Position numbers and translations under genes: made by a program. Below the pieces are notes generated by a model. That model made no database searches and was not told where the DNA came from. It saw nothing but the letters and a program-made list of their open reading frames with translations. Shown here in pieces: positions 34,780-44,459 of a stretch of DNA of 64,000 nt; position 1 is the first letter of the stretch, and each line of letters opens with the position of its first letter. This DNA is from Anaerolineales bacterium (GTDB taxonomy: Bacteria > Chloroflexota > Anaerolineae > Aggregatilineales > J027): NCBI GenBank assembly GCA_020634155.1, contig JACKCI010000001.1, forward strand, positions 1,054,001 through 1,118,000, given 5' to 3'.

Positions 34780-35619
34780 TTAGTCAGCCTCACTTAACCG
34801 GTAGCCAATCCCGCGCACATTGACCAAAATATTGGGGTCTTGCCCTGCCTGCTTCAACTTACGACGCAGGTTGCTGACATGGGGGCGGATAACTTCCCGT
34901 GCTTCATGTTCATCGACCGTATAGCCACGTACCTCACGCACCAGTTCCGCACACGGCACAACGCGCCCGCGATGGGCTGCCAAATACAACAGCAAATCAA
35001 ATTCAGTAGGAGTCAGATCGATTAGCTCTTTCTCCACCTCAATTTGATAGCGCCCCGGATAAATCGTCAATGGACCAATCGTCAAGGTACTTGTGGTGTT
35101 GACAGGCGGAGCAGTTGGCTGAAATTCTTTCATGGTCGGGCGGGGTGTTTGTTGCATACGCTGGGCCAACGCAGAGCCACTCAGTTCGCTAACATTACTA
35201 CGAATGGTATCTAACAATGTGCGACGGCGGCGCAGGTTCTGGGCACGCTCAATACCACGCTTGACACTGTCCCGAATATCTTCGCTTGTACTAGGTTTAA
35301 TGAGGTAATCATGAGCACCCAAGCGTAGACTCTCGACTGCCGTACCAAGGCTGGCATAGCCTGTCATCAAAATCACAATCGCGTCGGGGGATTGCTCTTT
35401 GATACGCGCCAAGAGGTCAACACCACTAATACCCGGCATCCGAATATCAGTCAAAACTACATCAAAATTCTGGCCTGCCAAAATCTCAAGGGCTTCTTCT
35501 CCACTGGAAGCAGTCACCACTTGATAGCCTACCCGTTCTAAAGTTTTGGTCACTGAATAGCGGATAGCGCCTTCGTCATCCACAACTAGCACTGTAGCGT
35601 TTTCATGTTCCATTGACAT
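34780..35619 (-). CDS. Response regulator: receiver domain plus OmpR-type winged helix
   Basis: A 279-residue transcription regulator. The receiver domain (about 1-125) has the acidic pair Asp14-Asp15, the phosphorylation site Asp58 in LTDIRMPG, MTGYAS and the Lys in YLIKPS. A linker of about 55 residues follows. The C-terminal winged helix (about 185-275) is of OmpR/PhoB type (LTPTEFDLLLYLAAHRGRVV, RPHVSNLRRKL, GIGYRL). The receiver resembles NtrC/AtoC-type domains more than OmpR-type ones. No histidine kinase gene is adjacent, so the partner is unknown. It is driven by its own promoter. Confidence 0.87.
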   Translation of the reverse strand: MSMEHENATVLVVDDEGAIRYSVTKTLERVGYQVVTASSGEEALEILAGQNFDVVLTDIRMPGISGVDLLARIKEQSPDAIVILMTGYASLGTAVESLRLGAHDYLIKPSTSEDIRDSVKRGIERAQNLRRRRTLLDTIRSNVSELSGSALAQRMQQTPRPTMKEFQPTAPPVNTTSTLTIGPLTIYPGRYQIEVEKELIDLTPTEFDLLLYLAAHRGRVVPCAELVREVRGYTVDEHEAREVIRPHVSNLRRKLKQAGQDPNILVNVRGIGYRLSEAD

Positions 35620-35656
35620 TCAACATCAACCCAAATTGTTCATTTACTTGTCGTCA

Positions 35657-35685
35657 ATTATAAATCTATTTTCTACATTGAGCAA
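35657..35685 (-). promoter_or_regulatory. Sigma70-type promoter for the response regulator gene
   Basis: TTGCTC (35685-35680), a 17-bp spacer and a perfect TATAAT (35662-35657) on the minus strand, 38 bases before the start codon. Confidence 0.6.
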
Positions 35686-35742
35686 GAGAACTGTTGAGAA
35701 CTCCGTAAGAAAACCATAAAGCAATCGTGTGGTTTGTGCCTT

Positions 35743-35770
35743 TTGCAGCACTTTTAAGTTTTGCTACACT
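35743..35770 (+). promoter_or_regulatory. Candidate promoter for the ABC-2-like membrane protein gene
   Basis: TTGCAG (35743-35748), a 16-bp spacer and TACACT (35765-35770), followed by GAGAGGTGAGG and the ATG at 35796. The same arrangement (TTGCTA-16-TACACT) precedes the first histidine kinase gene. Confidence 0.45.
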
Positions 35771-35795
35771 AAGAGAGGTGAGGTACACAAAGCCT

Positions 35796-36782
35796 ATGTT
35801 GAACATGATGAGTAAATTTGGTTACCAGCAATTGCCATCTTGGGCACACCCCCAACACCCTATTATGAAAAACGTGATGGGTCATGGTCGGGCGCAAGGT
35901 TGGCGCGTATTCGTTGTTCGATTCTTAGCTTGGTTGTTGGGTATGGCTATCGCCGTAGGCCTAGGCTATACCATTGCCAGCCGTAATAACCAAGACCCGT
36001 CCGTCCGTGAAGTCCTATATTGGCCCTTAGTCGCAGGGCAAATTCTAGCGATGGTGCTAGGAGTGGCATTGACGGCTAATGTTGTCGCCGTTGAGCGCCA
36101 AAAGCAAACATGGGATAGCCTCAAACTATCGCTAACAGGTGTATCCCTCACCCTACGGGCACGCTGGATTTCGGTCTATTTCCGTCTATGGTGGTTACTG
36201 GCGGCAATTACGATTGGGCGCTTAGTCTATATTGCTTATTTCTTGCAAGATATGGCAGCGTTCCAAGGCCGTGCCCTAGATTTATACATCAGCGGCATCG
36301 ACCCTGAAATCTCCTTAGATGGGGCCGTTTTATTGCTTACCGCGCTCCTGACCGCCTTCATCTTACAGCCATTTATTGAAGTGGGACTGGCCGCCGCCAT
36401 TGGGGTTATTGTGGCCGTTTTTACCCACACTCGTTCAGTAGTGATTTTAGGATTGCTGCTCTTAATTGGCCTGCGCTTGGCAATCAGTATCAGTGCTTTA
36501 GTTGTCGGTTCAACCGTCTTTGAGGCCAGTGGTGGTGTCACCCTCGACCTGTATCAGATGGATTCAGCCGATGCTTGGTATCGCCTGATGCTGACCTCTA
36601 TTGAGGGTGATATGGGCCTCAAGCTACTGAACTTGGAGACATTGGGACAAATTTGGGCTGATGTCAAGAATAGTGTTTATATTGGGGGGGCCGTTTTGGT
36701 AGCCGTCTTCGTCATTGGGACGATTGCAGACATATTGGTACGGTTCTCAGCATGGCGGGCCACCAAACCAACCAGCTTCTAG
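35796..36782 (+). CDS. ABC-2-permease-like membrane protein without an ATPase partner
   Basis: A 328-residue membrane protein with about six hydrophobic helices. The start chosen is ATG at 35796; the upstream extension (MWFVPFAALLS...) overlaps the promoter. The short motif VERQKQTWDSLKLSLTGVS after the second helix matches the E.(R/Q)...TWD.L..TP element typical of ABC-2 type export permeases. The C-terminal half has three or four more helices. It shares this layout with the protein encoded at 50459-51358. No ATP-binding subunit gene is nearby. Function unknown; an ABC-2-like permease fragment of a split transporter is one option. Confidence 0.6.
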   Translation: MLNMMSKFGYQQLPSWAHPQHPIMKNVMGHGRAQGWRVFVVRFLAWLLGMAIAVGLGYTIASRNNQDPSVREVLYWPLVAGQILAMVLGVALTANVVAVERQKQTWDSLKLSLTGVSLTLRARWISVYFRLWWLLAAITIGRLVYIAYFLQDMAAFQGRALDLYISGIDPEISLDGAVLLLTALLTAFILQPFIEVGLAAAIGVIVAVFTHTRSVVILGLLLLIGLRLAISISALVVGSTVFEASGGVTLDLYQMDSADAWYRLMLTSIEGDMGLKLLNLETLGQIWADVKNSVYIGGAVLVAVFVIGTIADILVRFSAWRATKPTSF

Positions 36783-36797
36783 CCAAGTATTATCTAC

Positions 36798-37433
36798 ATG
36801 CGATTCTTGGTAAAAATCATCCTCACACTCGGCATCATTTCCGGTGGTAGCTTAGGGTTGGTGGTTGGGCAACGCATTATACGCCCCACCGACCTTGAGC
36901 ATACCCTTGCTATTCGTGATGAGTGCGGTCTGAATTGTTGGTTCCATATCCCGCTTGATGGCACGACCAACCGCCGTGATGTACAACACTATCTTGATGA
37001 CATCGGAGCAACCTACACGGGCATTAATCGCCCCCAAATCAATTTTTGGGTCAAGCAAGGGAGTGGTGAAATTGTGCTGGAGGAGGGCATTGCAGTATCC
37101 AGTTGTTTCTTCCCACGGGCCACCACCTTGGGCGATACATTGGCGACTTTTGGTGAACCCGATGGCCTATGGCTCGAATACCAAGGCATACGCTATAGCG
37201 CCCGCTACAGTGGTCAGGTCTATCTTAGATATGAAATGTTTTACCAAACCAAAGCCGTACGCTTGGCGGGCTATATTCGACTCGATACCAATCTTCAACG
37301 CCCTCGCCTATCACCCATCACCGCTGTTGATGAACTCTGTACCCCGCTCCCTATCCGTGATGATGAATTCATGGGTACCCGTGTTTGGACAGAATGGCAG
37401 GGCTTCAATGCTCCATTGGAAACATTCCGCTAA
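36798..37433 (+). CDS. Membrane-anchored or secreted protein of unknown function (211 residues)
   Basis: A 211-residue protein with an N-terminal hydrophobic segment (about 5-24, MRFLVKIILTLGIISGGSLG) that may be a signal peptide or anchor. The rest is soluble with several Cys (DECGLNCWFHIP, VSSCFFPRA, DELCTPLP) which could form disulfides outside the cell. I recognise no family. It follows the ABC-2-like gene by 15 bases and probably shares its transcript. Its stop overlaps that of the next, convergent gene by four bases (CTAA). Confidence 0.6.
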   Translation: MRFLVKIILTLGIISGGSLGLVVGQRIIRPTDLEHTLAIRDECGLNCWFHIPLDGTTNRRDVQHYLDDIGATYTGINRPQINFWVKQGSGEIVLEEGIAVSSCFFPRATTLGDTLATFGEPDGLWLEYQGIRYSARYSGQVYLRYEMFYQTKAVRLAGYIRLDTNLQRPRLSPITAVDELCTPLPIRDDEFMGTRVWTEWQGFNAPLETFR

Positions 37434-37903
37434 TGGGTTAGCCCCACAGCTTCACGGATTTTCTGTTGCAGGGCCTTAGCGGCTTTTTCCTCTACACGCT
37501 CGACTTCAGCAATAATCTCTGCCGCAGCCTGCATATTCTCCGTTGTCACGCTATCCAAACGGGTCAAACTATGTGCAATTTTAGTAGCATATTCTGATGT
37601 TAAGTCGGTTACACCTTCAGGCAAAAAAACCGACCACTGGTAGGACTTCCGCAAAATTTCGCGGATGGGTTCCATCAAGGCAACCTTCCATTGACGTAAG
37701 GTCTCATCACCCGATGTGTAATCAAGGGTGGCCTTCACATTAGACATTAAGCAAACAATGTCCTCGTAAATCTCTAGTTGTTTTTCTTGCAACAGACGCT
37801 GCTGCACAAAGCGGTCATAAAAGCGGTGGTAGTAGTAAACCACACCGCCCGTTGCCCCAAATGCTGAAGCAATAATCACCAGACTGAGCAATATCCACTC
37901 CAT
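37430..37903 (-). CDS. Single-pass membrane protein with helical cytoplasmic domain, unknown function
   Basis: A 157-residue protein: one N-terminal membrane helix (about 3-25) and a long, mostly helical soluble part rich in Glu, Lys and Leu (QLEIYEDIVCLMSNVKATL, IIAEVERVEEKAAKALQQKI). The start ATG follows AAGGTGGGG. No motif of known function is visible. It is 12 bases downstream of the 179-residue membrane protein gene and likely co-transcribed with it. Confidence 0.6.
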   Translation of the reverse strand: MEWILLSLVIIASAFGATGGVVYYYHRFYDRFVQQRLLQEKQLEIYEDIVCLMSNVKATLDYTSGDETLRQWKVALMEPIREILRKSYQWSVFLPEGVTDLTSEYATKIAHSLTRLDSVTTENMQAAAEIIAEVERVEEKAAKALQQKIREAVGLTH

Positions 37904-37915
37904 AGCCCCACCTTC

Positions 37916-38455
37916 TTATTCAATTGGCAAAATAAACATAACAGATTCTACATCCGTCGTTTCAACCACAAGACCATAAACGGCGTTTTGATCAAGCTTC
38001 ACTAGCAATTCAGTCGTAGCAGCCCCCTGCATACACTCCCCAGCTACGGCTTCGGTATTGCCATAGACTTGGGCTGTACCACCAAAGACAGCTATACACC
38101 ACAGCAAATCAGCAGAAGATTGAAAGACATAGCCGCGCCGTCCAATGCCTATCTCATCAATCCGCGCCGGAATACGAATAATTTGGGGGTCGATAATATC
38201 AGGTGGAAAGCCCTCTGGCATCGTTTGGCTGACATCGGGCGTTGGTGTGATATAATCAGGTACATTCGGCGACTCCGTCGATCCTGAAGCTTGATTATGC
38301 AGCAATACCCACATAAGGCCGACTAACCCCGCTACTAAACCGATTCCCCCACCTATGATCACCACCCAGCGCCGCCACCGCATGGCTGTGACTTGGTAAT
38401 GATGGAAGGCATAAGTTTCGGTATCATCGGGAAAGTTATCCGGGGGAAGCCGCAT
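37916..38455 (-). CDS. Single-pass membrane protein with extracytoplasmic domain, unknown function
   Basis: A 179-residue protein. The start chosen is ATG at 38455, five bases after AAGGAG; a GTG two codons before overlaps the Shine-Dalgarno. About 30 cytoplasmic residues precede one membrane helix (WVVIIGGGIGLVAGLVGLMWVLL). A TPTPDVSQTMP linker and a C-terminal domain of about 100 residues (IGIGRRGYVFQSSADLLWC...) follow outside. The Thr/Pro linker marks it as envelope protein. No family is recognised. It is divergent from the UPF0316 gene with 49 bases between the start codons. Confidence 0.6.
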   Translation of the reverse strand: MRLPPDNFPDDTETYAFHHYQVTAMRWRRWVVIIGGGIGLVAGLVGLMWVLLHNQASGSTESPNVPDYITPTPDVSQTMPEGFPPDIIDPQIIRIPARIDEIGIGRRGYVFQSSADLLWCIAVFGGTAQVYGNTEAVAGECMQGAATTELLVKLDQNAVYGLVVETTDVESVMFILPIE

Positions 38456-38504
38456 GGTCACTCCTTGATTGACAGGCTATGATTATATCGGAGGTCATCA
38501 GTTT

Positions 38505-39050
38505 ATGCTTGAGTCGATCAGCGTTGCTTTAGGAATATTTGTGCTGCGGGTGCTTGGCAACACCATTACCACTCTCCGTCTCGTTATGTTGGCACGCGGC
38601 AGGACTGGCATGGTGTTCATCTTGGGAGCCTGTGAGTCGCTGATATTTGCTATTGCATTAGGAAGTGTTGTCAACAATCTCCACTCTATCCTCAACCTTG
38701 CCGCTTATTCACTCGGTTTTGCAACAGGTGGCAATGTAGGTATCTGGCTGGAGCGCAAGTTGACGACAGGCTACATTACCCTACACATTGTAAGTACCGC
38801 CAAGGGACATGAGATTGCCATGGCTATCCGTGCGGCAGGCTTTGGTGCTACCGAGTTTATGGGGCTGGGCGCTGAAGGTGAGGTCATGATGGTAGAAAGC
38901 ACAGTGGAGCGCAAAAACTTAGCTGCCTGTACAGCCGCTATTCAACAGACTGATCCACAAGCCTTTATCACAACCCATGCCTTGCAAAGCACACGACGCG
39001 GCTATATTCCAGCGGTGCGTCCGGGGTTGGCGCGTTTTCTGAATCGATAG
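38505..39050 (+). CDS. UPF0316 family membrane protein (DUF5698/DUF2179)
   Basis: A 181-residue protein. The start is ATG at 38505, ten bases after GGAGG. Three membrane helices (about 5-90) carry the pattern LGIFVLRVLGNTITTLRLVMLARG and AYSLGFATGGNVGIWLE typical of UPF0316 proteins. The soluble C-terminal DUF2179 domain (about 95-170) is the small domain also found in YitT-like proteins. The function of the family is not established. Confidence 0.85.
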   Translation: MLESISVALGIFVLRVLGNTITTLRLVMLARGRTGMVFILGACESLIFAIALGSVVNNLHSILNLAAYSLGFATGGNVGIWLERKLTTGYITLHIVSTAKGHEIAMAIRAAGFGATEFMGLGAEGEVMMVESTVERKNLAACTAAIQQTDPQAFITTHALQSTRRGYIPAVRPGLARFLNR

Positions 39051-39135
39051 CCAACTTCACATTGACGAACATGCCTCCAAGGGGTATAGTTAAGGTTCGC
39101 ACATTTGTTCTTAATTGTCCCCTAACGAGCGAGTT

Positions 39136-42030
39136 ATGTCACAAAACAAAATCATTGTTCGTGGTGCCAGAGAACATAATCTCAAGAATGTCGATGTGGA
39201 AATCCCACGCGACAAAATGGTGGTCATTACTGGGCTTTCCGGTAGTGGCAAGAGTTCGCTCGCTTTCGACACCATCTTTGCCGAAGGTCAGCGCCGTTAT
39301 GTCGAGAGCCTCTCGGCCTATGCCCGTCAATTCCTTGGCCTGATGGAAAAGCCCGACGTAGACCAGATTGAGGGACTCAGTCCCGCTGTTTCCATCGATC
39401 AAAAAGGCGTCAGCCATAACCCCCGTTCAACGGTTGGCACGGTGACGGAGATTTACGATTACTTACGCTTGCTCTATGCACGGGTCGGCAAGGCCCATTG
39501 CCCCACCTGCGGTGAAGTGCTAGAAGCGCAGACCTCCCAACAAATCGTTGACCGCATTATGAAAATGCCGGATGGAAGTCGCATTCAAGTCCTCGCCCCC
39601 ATCATCAAAGACCGCAAAGGGCGGCATGAGAAGATTTTTAAGGACATCCAAGAAGCAGGTTTTGTGCGGGCGCGGGTCAATGGTGAGGTCTTTGAAGTCG
39701 ATACGCCTCCTACGCTCGACCGCTACAAGATGCACACCATTGAAATTGTAGTTGATCGTCTAGTGATTCGTCATGAGGAAGACCCCGAAGAACGCCAGAG
39801 CTTCATCACCCGTCTCACCGATTCGATTGAGACGGCGCTTGATTTAGGCGACCAGTTTGTAGTCGTCAACGACATGACCAACCCTGACCAACCCGTTGAC
39901 CATCCTTATAGCGAATTATTGGCCTGCCCCTATGGGCATGGCAGCTTCCCCGAAGTTGAGCCGCGCACATTCTCCTTCAACAGCCCGCACGGAGCTTGCT
40001 CAGAGTGCCAAGGCTTGGGTGTGCGCCTAGAGATTGACCCGAACTTGGTGGTGCCGGATGGTGACCTCAGCTTAGAGGAAGGCGCTATCCAAGCCAATGG
40101 CTGGCCCCAAGGCCGCGATAGCTATACTCATCAAATCATCGCCAGTGTATGCGATCACTACAAAATCTCCTTTACAGATCCTTGGTCAACCTTGACTGAT
40201 GAGCAGCAGAAAGTCATCCTCTATGGCAATGGAGGCGAGAAGATTCCCGTCACCTATACCACCCATGACGGGGAGAAGCGCGTCTATCGCACCACCTTTG
40301 AAGGAGTCGTCAATAATCTTGAGCGCCGCTACAACGAAACCACCTCGGACTGGATGCGGAACAACATCGAGGAAATCATGGCCGAGCGCCCTTGCCCAAC
40401 CTGCCAAGGCAAGCGCCTTAATCCTTGGGCCTTATCGGTCACATTAGGCGGGGTCTCCATTCATGAAGCAACGGCTATGCCCGTCAAACGCTTGGCGGAG
40501 TGGGTCGAGGCTTTGGATGGGCGCAATGGACGTGAGGCAATCTTGACCAGCCGTGAAATCGAGATTGTCCATCAAGTCCTCAAAGAGATTGCCAGCCGCG
40601 TCGGTTTCATGGTCAATGTCGGGCTGGATTACCTAACCCTCAACCGAGCCGCGGGTACGCTCTCCGGTGGTGAAGCCCAGCGTATTCGCCTCGCTACACA
40701 AATTGGCTCGCGGCTAACGGGTGTGCTATATGTGCTGGACGAGCCATCCATCGGCCTGCACCAACGCGACAATGACCGCCTTATCCATACCCTGCTGGGC
40801 ATGCGTGACCTCGGCAACACCTTGCTGGTGGTTGAGCATGACGACGAGACCATGCGGGCCGCCGACTACATCATCGACATGGGACCGGGCGCGGGTGAAC
40901 ATGGCGGGCAAGTGGTGGCAACAGGTACCCCCGAAGAGATTATGCAAAACGAGGCCAGTATTACAGGGGCCTTCCTGAGTGGGCGGCGGCGTATCCCCAT
41001 TCCCGAAAAACGGCGTGAGGGCAACGGCCTGTCCATCGTCATTCATGGTGCCCGTGAAAATAACCTCAAGAATGTTGATGCCGAGATACCCCTCGGCAAG
41101 TTGGTGGTCATTACGGGCGTTAGTGGGTCGGGTAAATCCTCGTTGATGGTCGATGTGTTGTATAAATCACTAGCGCAAAAGCTCTATCGCAGCAAAGACC
41201 GCCCCGGTGACCATGACAGCATCGAAAACCTCAACCTGATTGATAAAGTCATCAACATCGACCAAAGCCCCATCGGACGCACCCCACGTTCCAACCCTGC
41301 CACCTATACCAAGATGTTTGACGACCTGCGACGGCTCTTTGCTCAGTTGCCCGAAAGCGGCATTCGGGGCTATACCGCCGGACGCTTCTCTTTCAACGTC
41401 AAGGGTGGGCGCTGCGAGAACTGCCAAGGCCAAGGCTTGCTCCGCATTGAGATGCAGTTCTTACCGGATGTCTATGTCGATTGTGATGTGTGTCATGGCA
41501 CCCGTTACAACCGCGAGACCTTGCAGGTCAAGTACAAAGGGCATAGCATCGCTGATGTACTGAATCTGACCGTTACGGAGGCGATGGAGGTCTTTGAACC
41601 CATCCCCAACATCTACCGCCGCCTTGAAACACTGGAGGCCGTCGGGCTGGGCTATATTCGCATCGGGCAATCAGCGACTACCCTCTCTGGTGGTGAAGCC
41701 CAGCGCGTTAAACTCAGCCGTGAACTGTCTAAACGTAGCACAGGCCAGACCCTCTATGTACTTGATGAACCCAGCACGGGCCTCCATGCCGCCGATGTGG
41801 AGCATTTGATTGTAGTGTTGCAAACACTGGTGGACAGGGGCAATAGTGTACTCATCATTGAACACAATCCCGACATCATCAAGACCGCCGACTGGTTGAT
41901 CGACTTAGGGCCGGAGGGTGGTGACGATGGCGGGCAAGTCATTGCCGTCGGCACGCCTGAAGATGTGGCCGCCATTGAGGAGAGCTATACTGGACAGTAC
42001 ATCCGCCCGTATCTGGTCGGGGAACGCTAG
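39136..42030 (+). CDS. uvrA: Excinuclease ABC subunit A
   Basis: A 964-residue protein of full UvrA length, the damage-recognition ATPase of nucleotide excision repair. Two ABC ATPase halves are complete: Walker [10 protein letters not shown] near residue 35 and GVSGSGKSS near 665; signature [14 protein letters not shown] and [15 protein letters not shown]. Zinc-binding cysteines are visible ([14 protein letters not shown] with the preceding [12 protein letters not shown] with [10 protein letters not shown]). The start chosen is the ATG in front of [18 protein letters not shown]. No uvrB or uvrC is nearby. A terminator follows. Confidence 0.97.
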   Translation: MSQNKIIVRGAREHNLKNVDVEIPRDKMVVITGLSGSGKSSLAFDTIFAEGQRRYVESLSAYARQFLGLMEKPDVDQIEGLSPAVSIDQKGVSHNPRSTVGTVTEIYDYLRLLYARVGKAHCPTCGEVLEAQTSQQIVDRIMKMPDGSRIQVLAPIIKDRKGRHEKIFKDIQEAGFVRARVNGEVFEVDTPPTLDRYKMHTIEIVVDRLVIRHEEDPEERQSFITRLTDSIETALDLGDQFVVVNDMTNPDQPVDHPYSELLACPYGHGSFPEVEPRTFSFNSPHGACSECQGLGVRLEIDPNLVVPDGDLSLEEGAIQANGWPQGRDSYTHQIIASVCDHYKISFTDPWSTLTDEQQKVILYGNGGEKIPVTYTTHDGEKRVYRTTFEGVVNNLERRYNETTSDWMRNNIEEIMAERPCPTCQGKRLNPWALSVTLGGVSIHEATAMPVKRLAEWVEALDGRNGREAILTSREIEIVHQVLKEIASRVGFMVNVGLDYLTLNRAAGTLSGGEAQRIRLATQIGSRLTGVLYVLDEPSIGLHQRDNDRLIHTLLGMRDLGNTLLVVEHDDETMRAADYIIDMGPGAGEHGGQVVATGTPEEIMQNEASITGAFLSGRRRIPIPEKRREGNGLSIVIHGARENNLKNVDAEIPLGKLVVITGVSGSGKSSLMVDVLYKSLAQKLYRSKDRPGDHDSIENLNLIDKVINIDQSPIGRTPRSNPATYTKMFDDLRRLFAQLPESGIRGYTAGRFSFNVKGGRCENCQGQGLLRIEMQFLPDVYVDCDVCHGTRYNRETLQVKYKGHSIADVLNLTVTEAMEVFEPIPNIYRRLETLEAVGLGYIRIGQSATTLSGGEAQRVKLSRELSKRSTGQTLYVLDEPSTGLHAADVEHLIVVLQTLVDRGNSVLIIEHNPDIIKTADWLIDLGPEGGDDGGQVIAVGTPEDVAAIEESYTGQYIRPYLVGER

Positions 42031-42038
42031 AAAGAACA

Positions 42039-42070
42039 AGTGGGGTTGAGACAACAGCCCCACTTTTTTG
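42039..42070 (+). terminator. Rho-independent terminator after uvrA
   Basis: AGTGGGG (42039-42045) pairs with CCCCACT (42058-42064) around a 12-base loop and is followed by TTTTTT. Confidence 0.85.
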
Positions 42071-42187
42071 CCCCCTTGCCTATGCCGCTTAAAACTCCTT
42101 AAACTCGTACAAAATAACCAAATACCCGCTATGAAACGGTAGTATCGGCGGTACAATGACATCTAATAAAAAAAGGAGCAACCCACC

Positions 42188-43153
42188 ATGCGACGAATCG
42201 CAGTGATGACCAGCGGTGGTGATGCACCCGGCATGAATGCCGCTATCCGTGCTGTTGTGCGTACCGCTAATGCAAAGAATATAGAAGTTTATGGCATCCG
42301 TCGAGGCTATACCGGACTGTTGGCGGGCGACTTTGAGCGCCTTACCAACCGAGAAGTCAGTGGTATTTTGCAGCGTGGCGGCACCATTTTACAGACGGCT
42401 CGTAACGAAGAGTTTAAGACTGAGCGTGGACAAAAACGCGGCTTGCGTCGCCTAAATGAACAGGGTATTGATGGCCTTGTGGTCATCGGCGGGGATGGCA
42501 GTCTACAAGGTGCATTGGCCCTTCACCAAGAAGACTTTCCCGTTGTCGGCGTCCCCGGTAGCATCGACAACGACATCTGGGGTACCAACATGAGCATTGG
42601 CACCGACACCGCCCTCAACACCTTGCTTGATGCTATCGACAAGCTACGCGATACCGCCTCCAGCCATGAACGCGCTTTCTTACTGGAAGCGATGGGTCGC
42701 AACTGTGGCTACTTGGCGCTCATGAGTGGCATTCTCGGTGGGGCCGAAGTTGTCAGCACCCCTGAAAAGCCTATCGAACTGGAAGAGATTGCCCAAGCAC
42801 TGGATGATGCTTACACACGCGGTAAATCTCACGCCATCGCCGTCATTGCCGAAGGGGCCAAACACCGTATCCACGAAGTCGCCAGCTATCTCGAAAAGCA
42901 CCCCTGTGGCTTTGAAGTACGTGTAACTATCCTAGGCCATGTGCAACGCGGGGGCAGTCCTAGCGCCTTTGACCGCCTGTTGGCAACCCGCTTGGGTGTC
43001 CATGCTGTCGATGAACTGGTGGCAGGCAATGGTGGTGTGATGGTCGGACTCAATGGGCGGGATATTGTGCCTGTTCAACTCGAGGAAGTCATTAGTCAGC
43101 GCCGTATGATTCATGAGAGCTATTTTGAAATGGCGGATGTTCTATCGCGCTAA
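42188..43153 (+). CDS. pfkA: ATP-dependent 6-phosphofructokinase
   Basis: A 321-residue enzyme that phosphorylates fructose 6-phosphate in glycolysis. The start ATG follows AAAAAGGAG. TSGGDAPGMNAAIR opens the ATP site. GGDGS (rather than GGDDS) and PGSIDND (rather than PKTIDND) indicate ATP, not pyrophosphate, as donor. The Asp in IDND is the catalytic base. MGRNCGYLAL and LGHVQRGGSPSAFDR bind the sugar phosphate. Length and layout match bacterial PfkA. Confidence 0.95.
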   Translation: MRRIAVMTSGGDAPGMNAAIRAVVRTANAKNIEVYGIRRGYTGLLAGDFERLTNREVSGILQRGGTILQTARNEEFKTERGQKRGLRRLNEQGIDGLVVIGGDGSLQGALALHQEDFPVVGVPGSIDNDIWGTNMSIGTDTALNTLLDAIDKLRDTASSHERAFLLEAMGRNCGYLALMSGILGGAEVVSTPEKPIELEEIAQALDDAYTRGKSHAIAVIAEGAKHRIHEVASYLEKHPCGFEVRVTILGHVQRGGSPSAFDRLLATRLGVHAVDELVAGNGGVMVGLNGRDIVPVQLEEVISQRRMIHESYFEMADVLSR

Positions 43154-43202
43154 AGTTGCATCCATGTCGAACTCGGTTAGAATGATGGGGGGAGAGTTCG
43201 AC

Positions 43203-44459
43203 ATGATACGCCGTTTTGTACTGATTGCCTTCGTTCTCATCATCGCCCTACCCACCTTTGCGAAAGCCAGCCAACAGCCGGATACCACAGTGGTCTTGGC
43301 TTATGTCCACCAAAACATCTTGAAATTGGCAGATGCCCAAGGCAACCCCATCTATATCACAGGGCCAGAGTTTCAAGTGGGCCAATCGGCCCGCATGCTC
43401 TGGTCACCGGATGGGAATACGCTGTATATTGCGCGGCGGGACGGCCTTTTTCAGACTACCGCTAGTGGGGGAGCCGCCGCCAAGATTCCGGGTGAGTTTG
43501 GCTTAACAGTGGCATTAGATCGCACTGGACAACTGCTCTATTACCTTGATACCAGCAACCCCATCCAAATCAACGACGAGACTGATGGCCCCACCCCCGA
43601 AACCCCAACGCCCGCTGTCTTAAGCTATCCCCTACGCGAGTTTGCTTTCAGCGGGGATAGCGATACAGGCCGACTGGTGGGATACATTGGCGAATACTTG
43701 ACTGGCACTGCCAATATGGTACTCAACGGGGCCGCGCTACAATATGCCCGCGATGGGGGTCTGTTAGAGGCCGCCCGCCCGAATCTCTTTGCGACTTATG
43801 GCGACACCTTGTTTTATTCGTGCTGTTTTCCCAATGCCGGGATGCAAGCCTTCAGCCTACAGAACAATACCGCATGGGTCTTTGAAGGCACCCAGAACTT
43901 TATCGCGGGACGGGCTGCCCCTAATAACACTTATTCGCGCTTGGCAGGGCCGACCACTGAGGGCCATGTGCTGGTCGTGGATTTGATTACGGCAGGATTG
44001 CGGACTTATCTGATTGATGCGGGTGAGATTGAGCGCGTGGCATGGTCGCCCGATGACACTACCCTTTATCTGGCTGTCCGTACTGCACCACAGAACCTAC
44101 TCCAACTCGCGTCGATGGTATCCACCCCCGTTGATGCCCGTAGCGCAACTATTTCCATTTGGCGGTTGGATTTGGTGACGGCGCAACTGTGGCCGCTTGC
44201 CACCTTGGGCGACTTCTATGGGGTGTCATCGATGGTTGCCACGGATGAGTATGTTTTTGTGGTGACCGTGGAAAGCAATGCCCGTATGGTAGAAGCATTG
44301 AACAATGGCACCTTAGCCCCAGATATTGACCCGGCTGACCCGATACTGAACAGCACCTATCTACCTAGCACAGTGCTGTATCGCCTCACACCGGATGGGC
44401 GTGAAGCTTTTTCGATATTAGGTGATGTATGGGGCCTTGCGGTGCGTCCGCGCCGTTAG
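43203..44459 (+). CDS. Secreted beta-propeller-like protein
   Basis: A 418-residue protein. The start is ATG at 43203, preceded by GGGGGGAGAG and followed by a signal peptide (MIRRFVLIAFVLIIALP, cleavage near KAS). Repeated WSPDGNTLY / WSPDDTTLYLA motifs, spaced along the chain, are of the TolB/WD40-like type, so a beta-propeller is likely. A Pro/Thr-rich insert (GPTPETPTPA) lies near residue 150. No catalytic residues are recognisable. The gene follows pfkA after 49 bases, and its stop overlaps that of the convergent TerB-domain gene by four bases. Confidence 0.7.
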   Translation: MIRRFVLIAFVLIIALPTFAKASQQPDTTVVLAYVHQNILKLADAQGNPIYITGPEFQVGQSARMLWSPDGNTLYIARRDGLFQTTASGGAAAKIPGEFGLTVALDRTGQLLYYLDTSNPIQINDETDGPTPETPTPAVLSYPLREFAFSGDSDTGRLVGYIGEYLTGTANMVLNGAALQYARDGGLLEAARPNLFATYGDTLFYSCCFPNAGMQAFSLQNNTAWVFEGTQNFIAGRAAPNNTYSRLAGPTTEGHVLVVDLITAGLRTYLIDAGEIERVAWSPDDTTLYLAVRTAPQNLLQLASMVSTPVDARSATISIWRLDLVTAQLWPLATLGDFYGVSSMVATDEYVFVVTVESNARMVEALNNGTLAPDIDPADPILNSTYLPSTVLYRLTPDGREAFSILGDVWGLAVRPRR

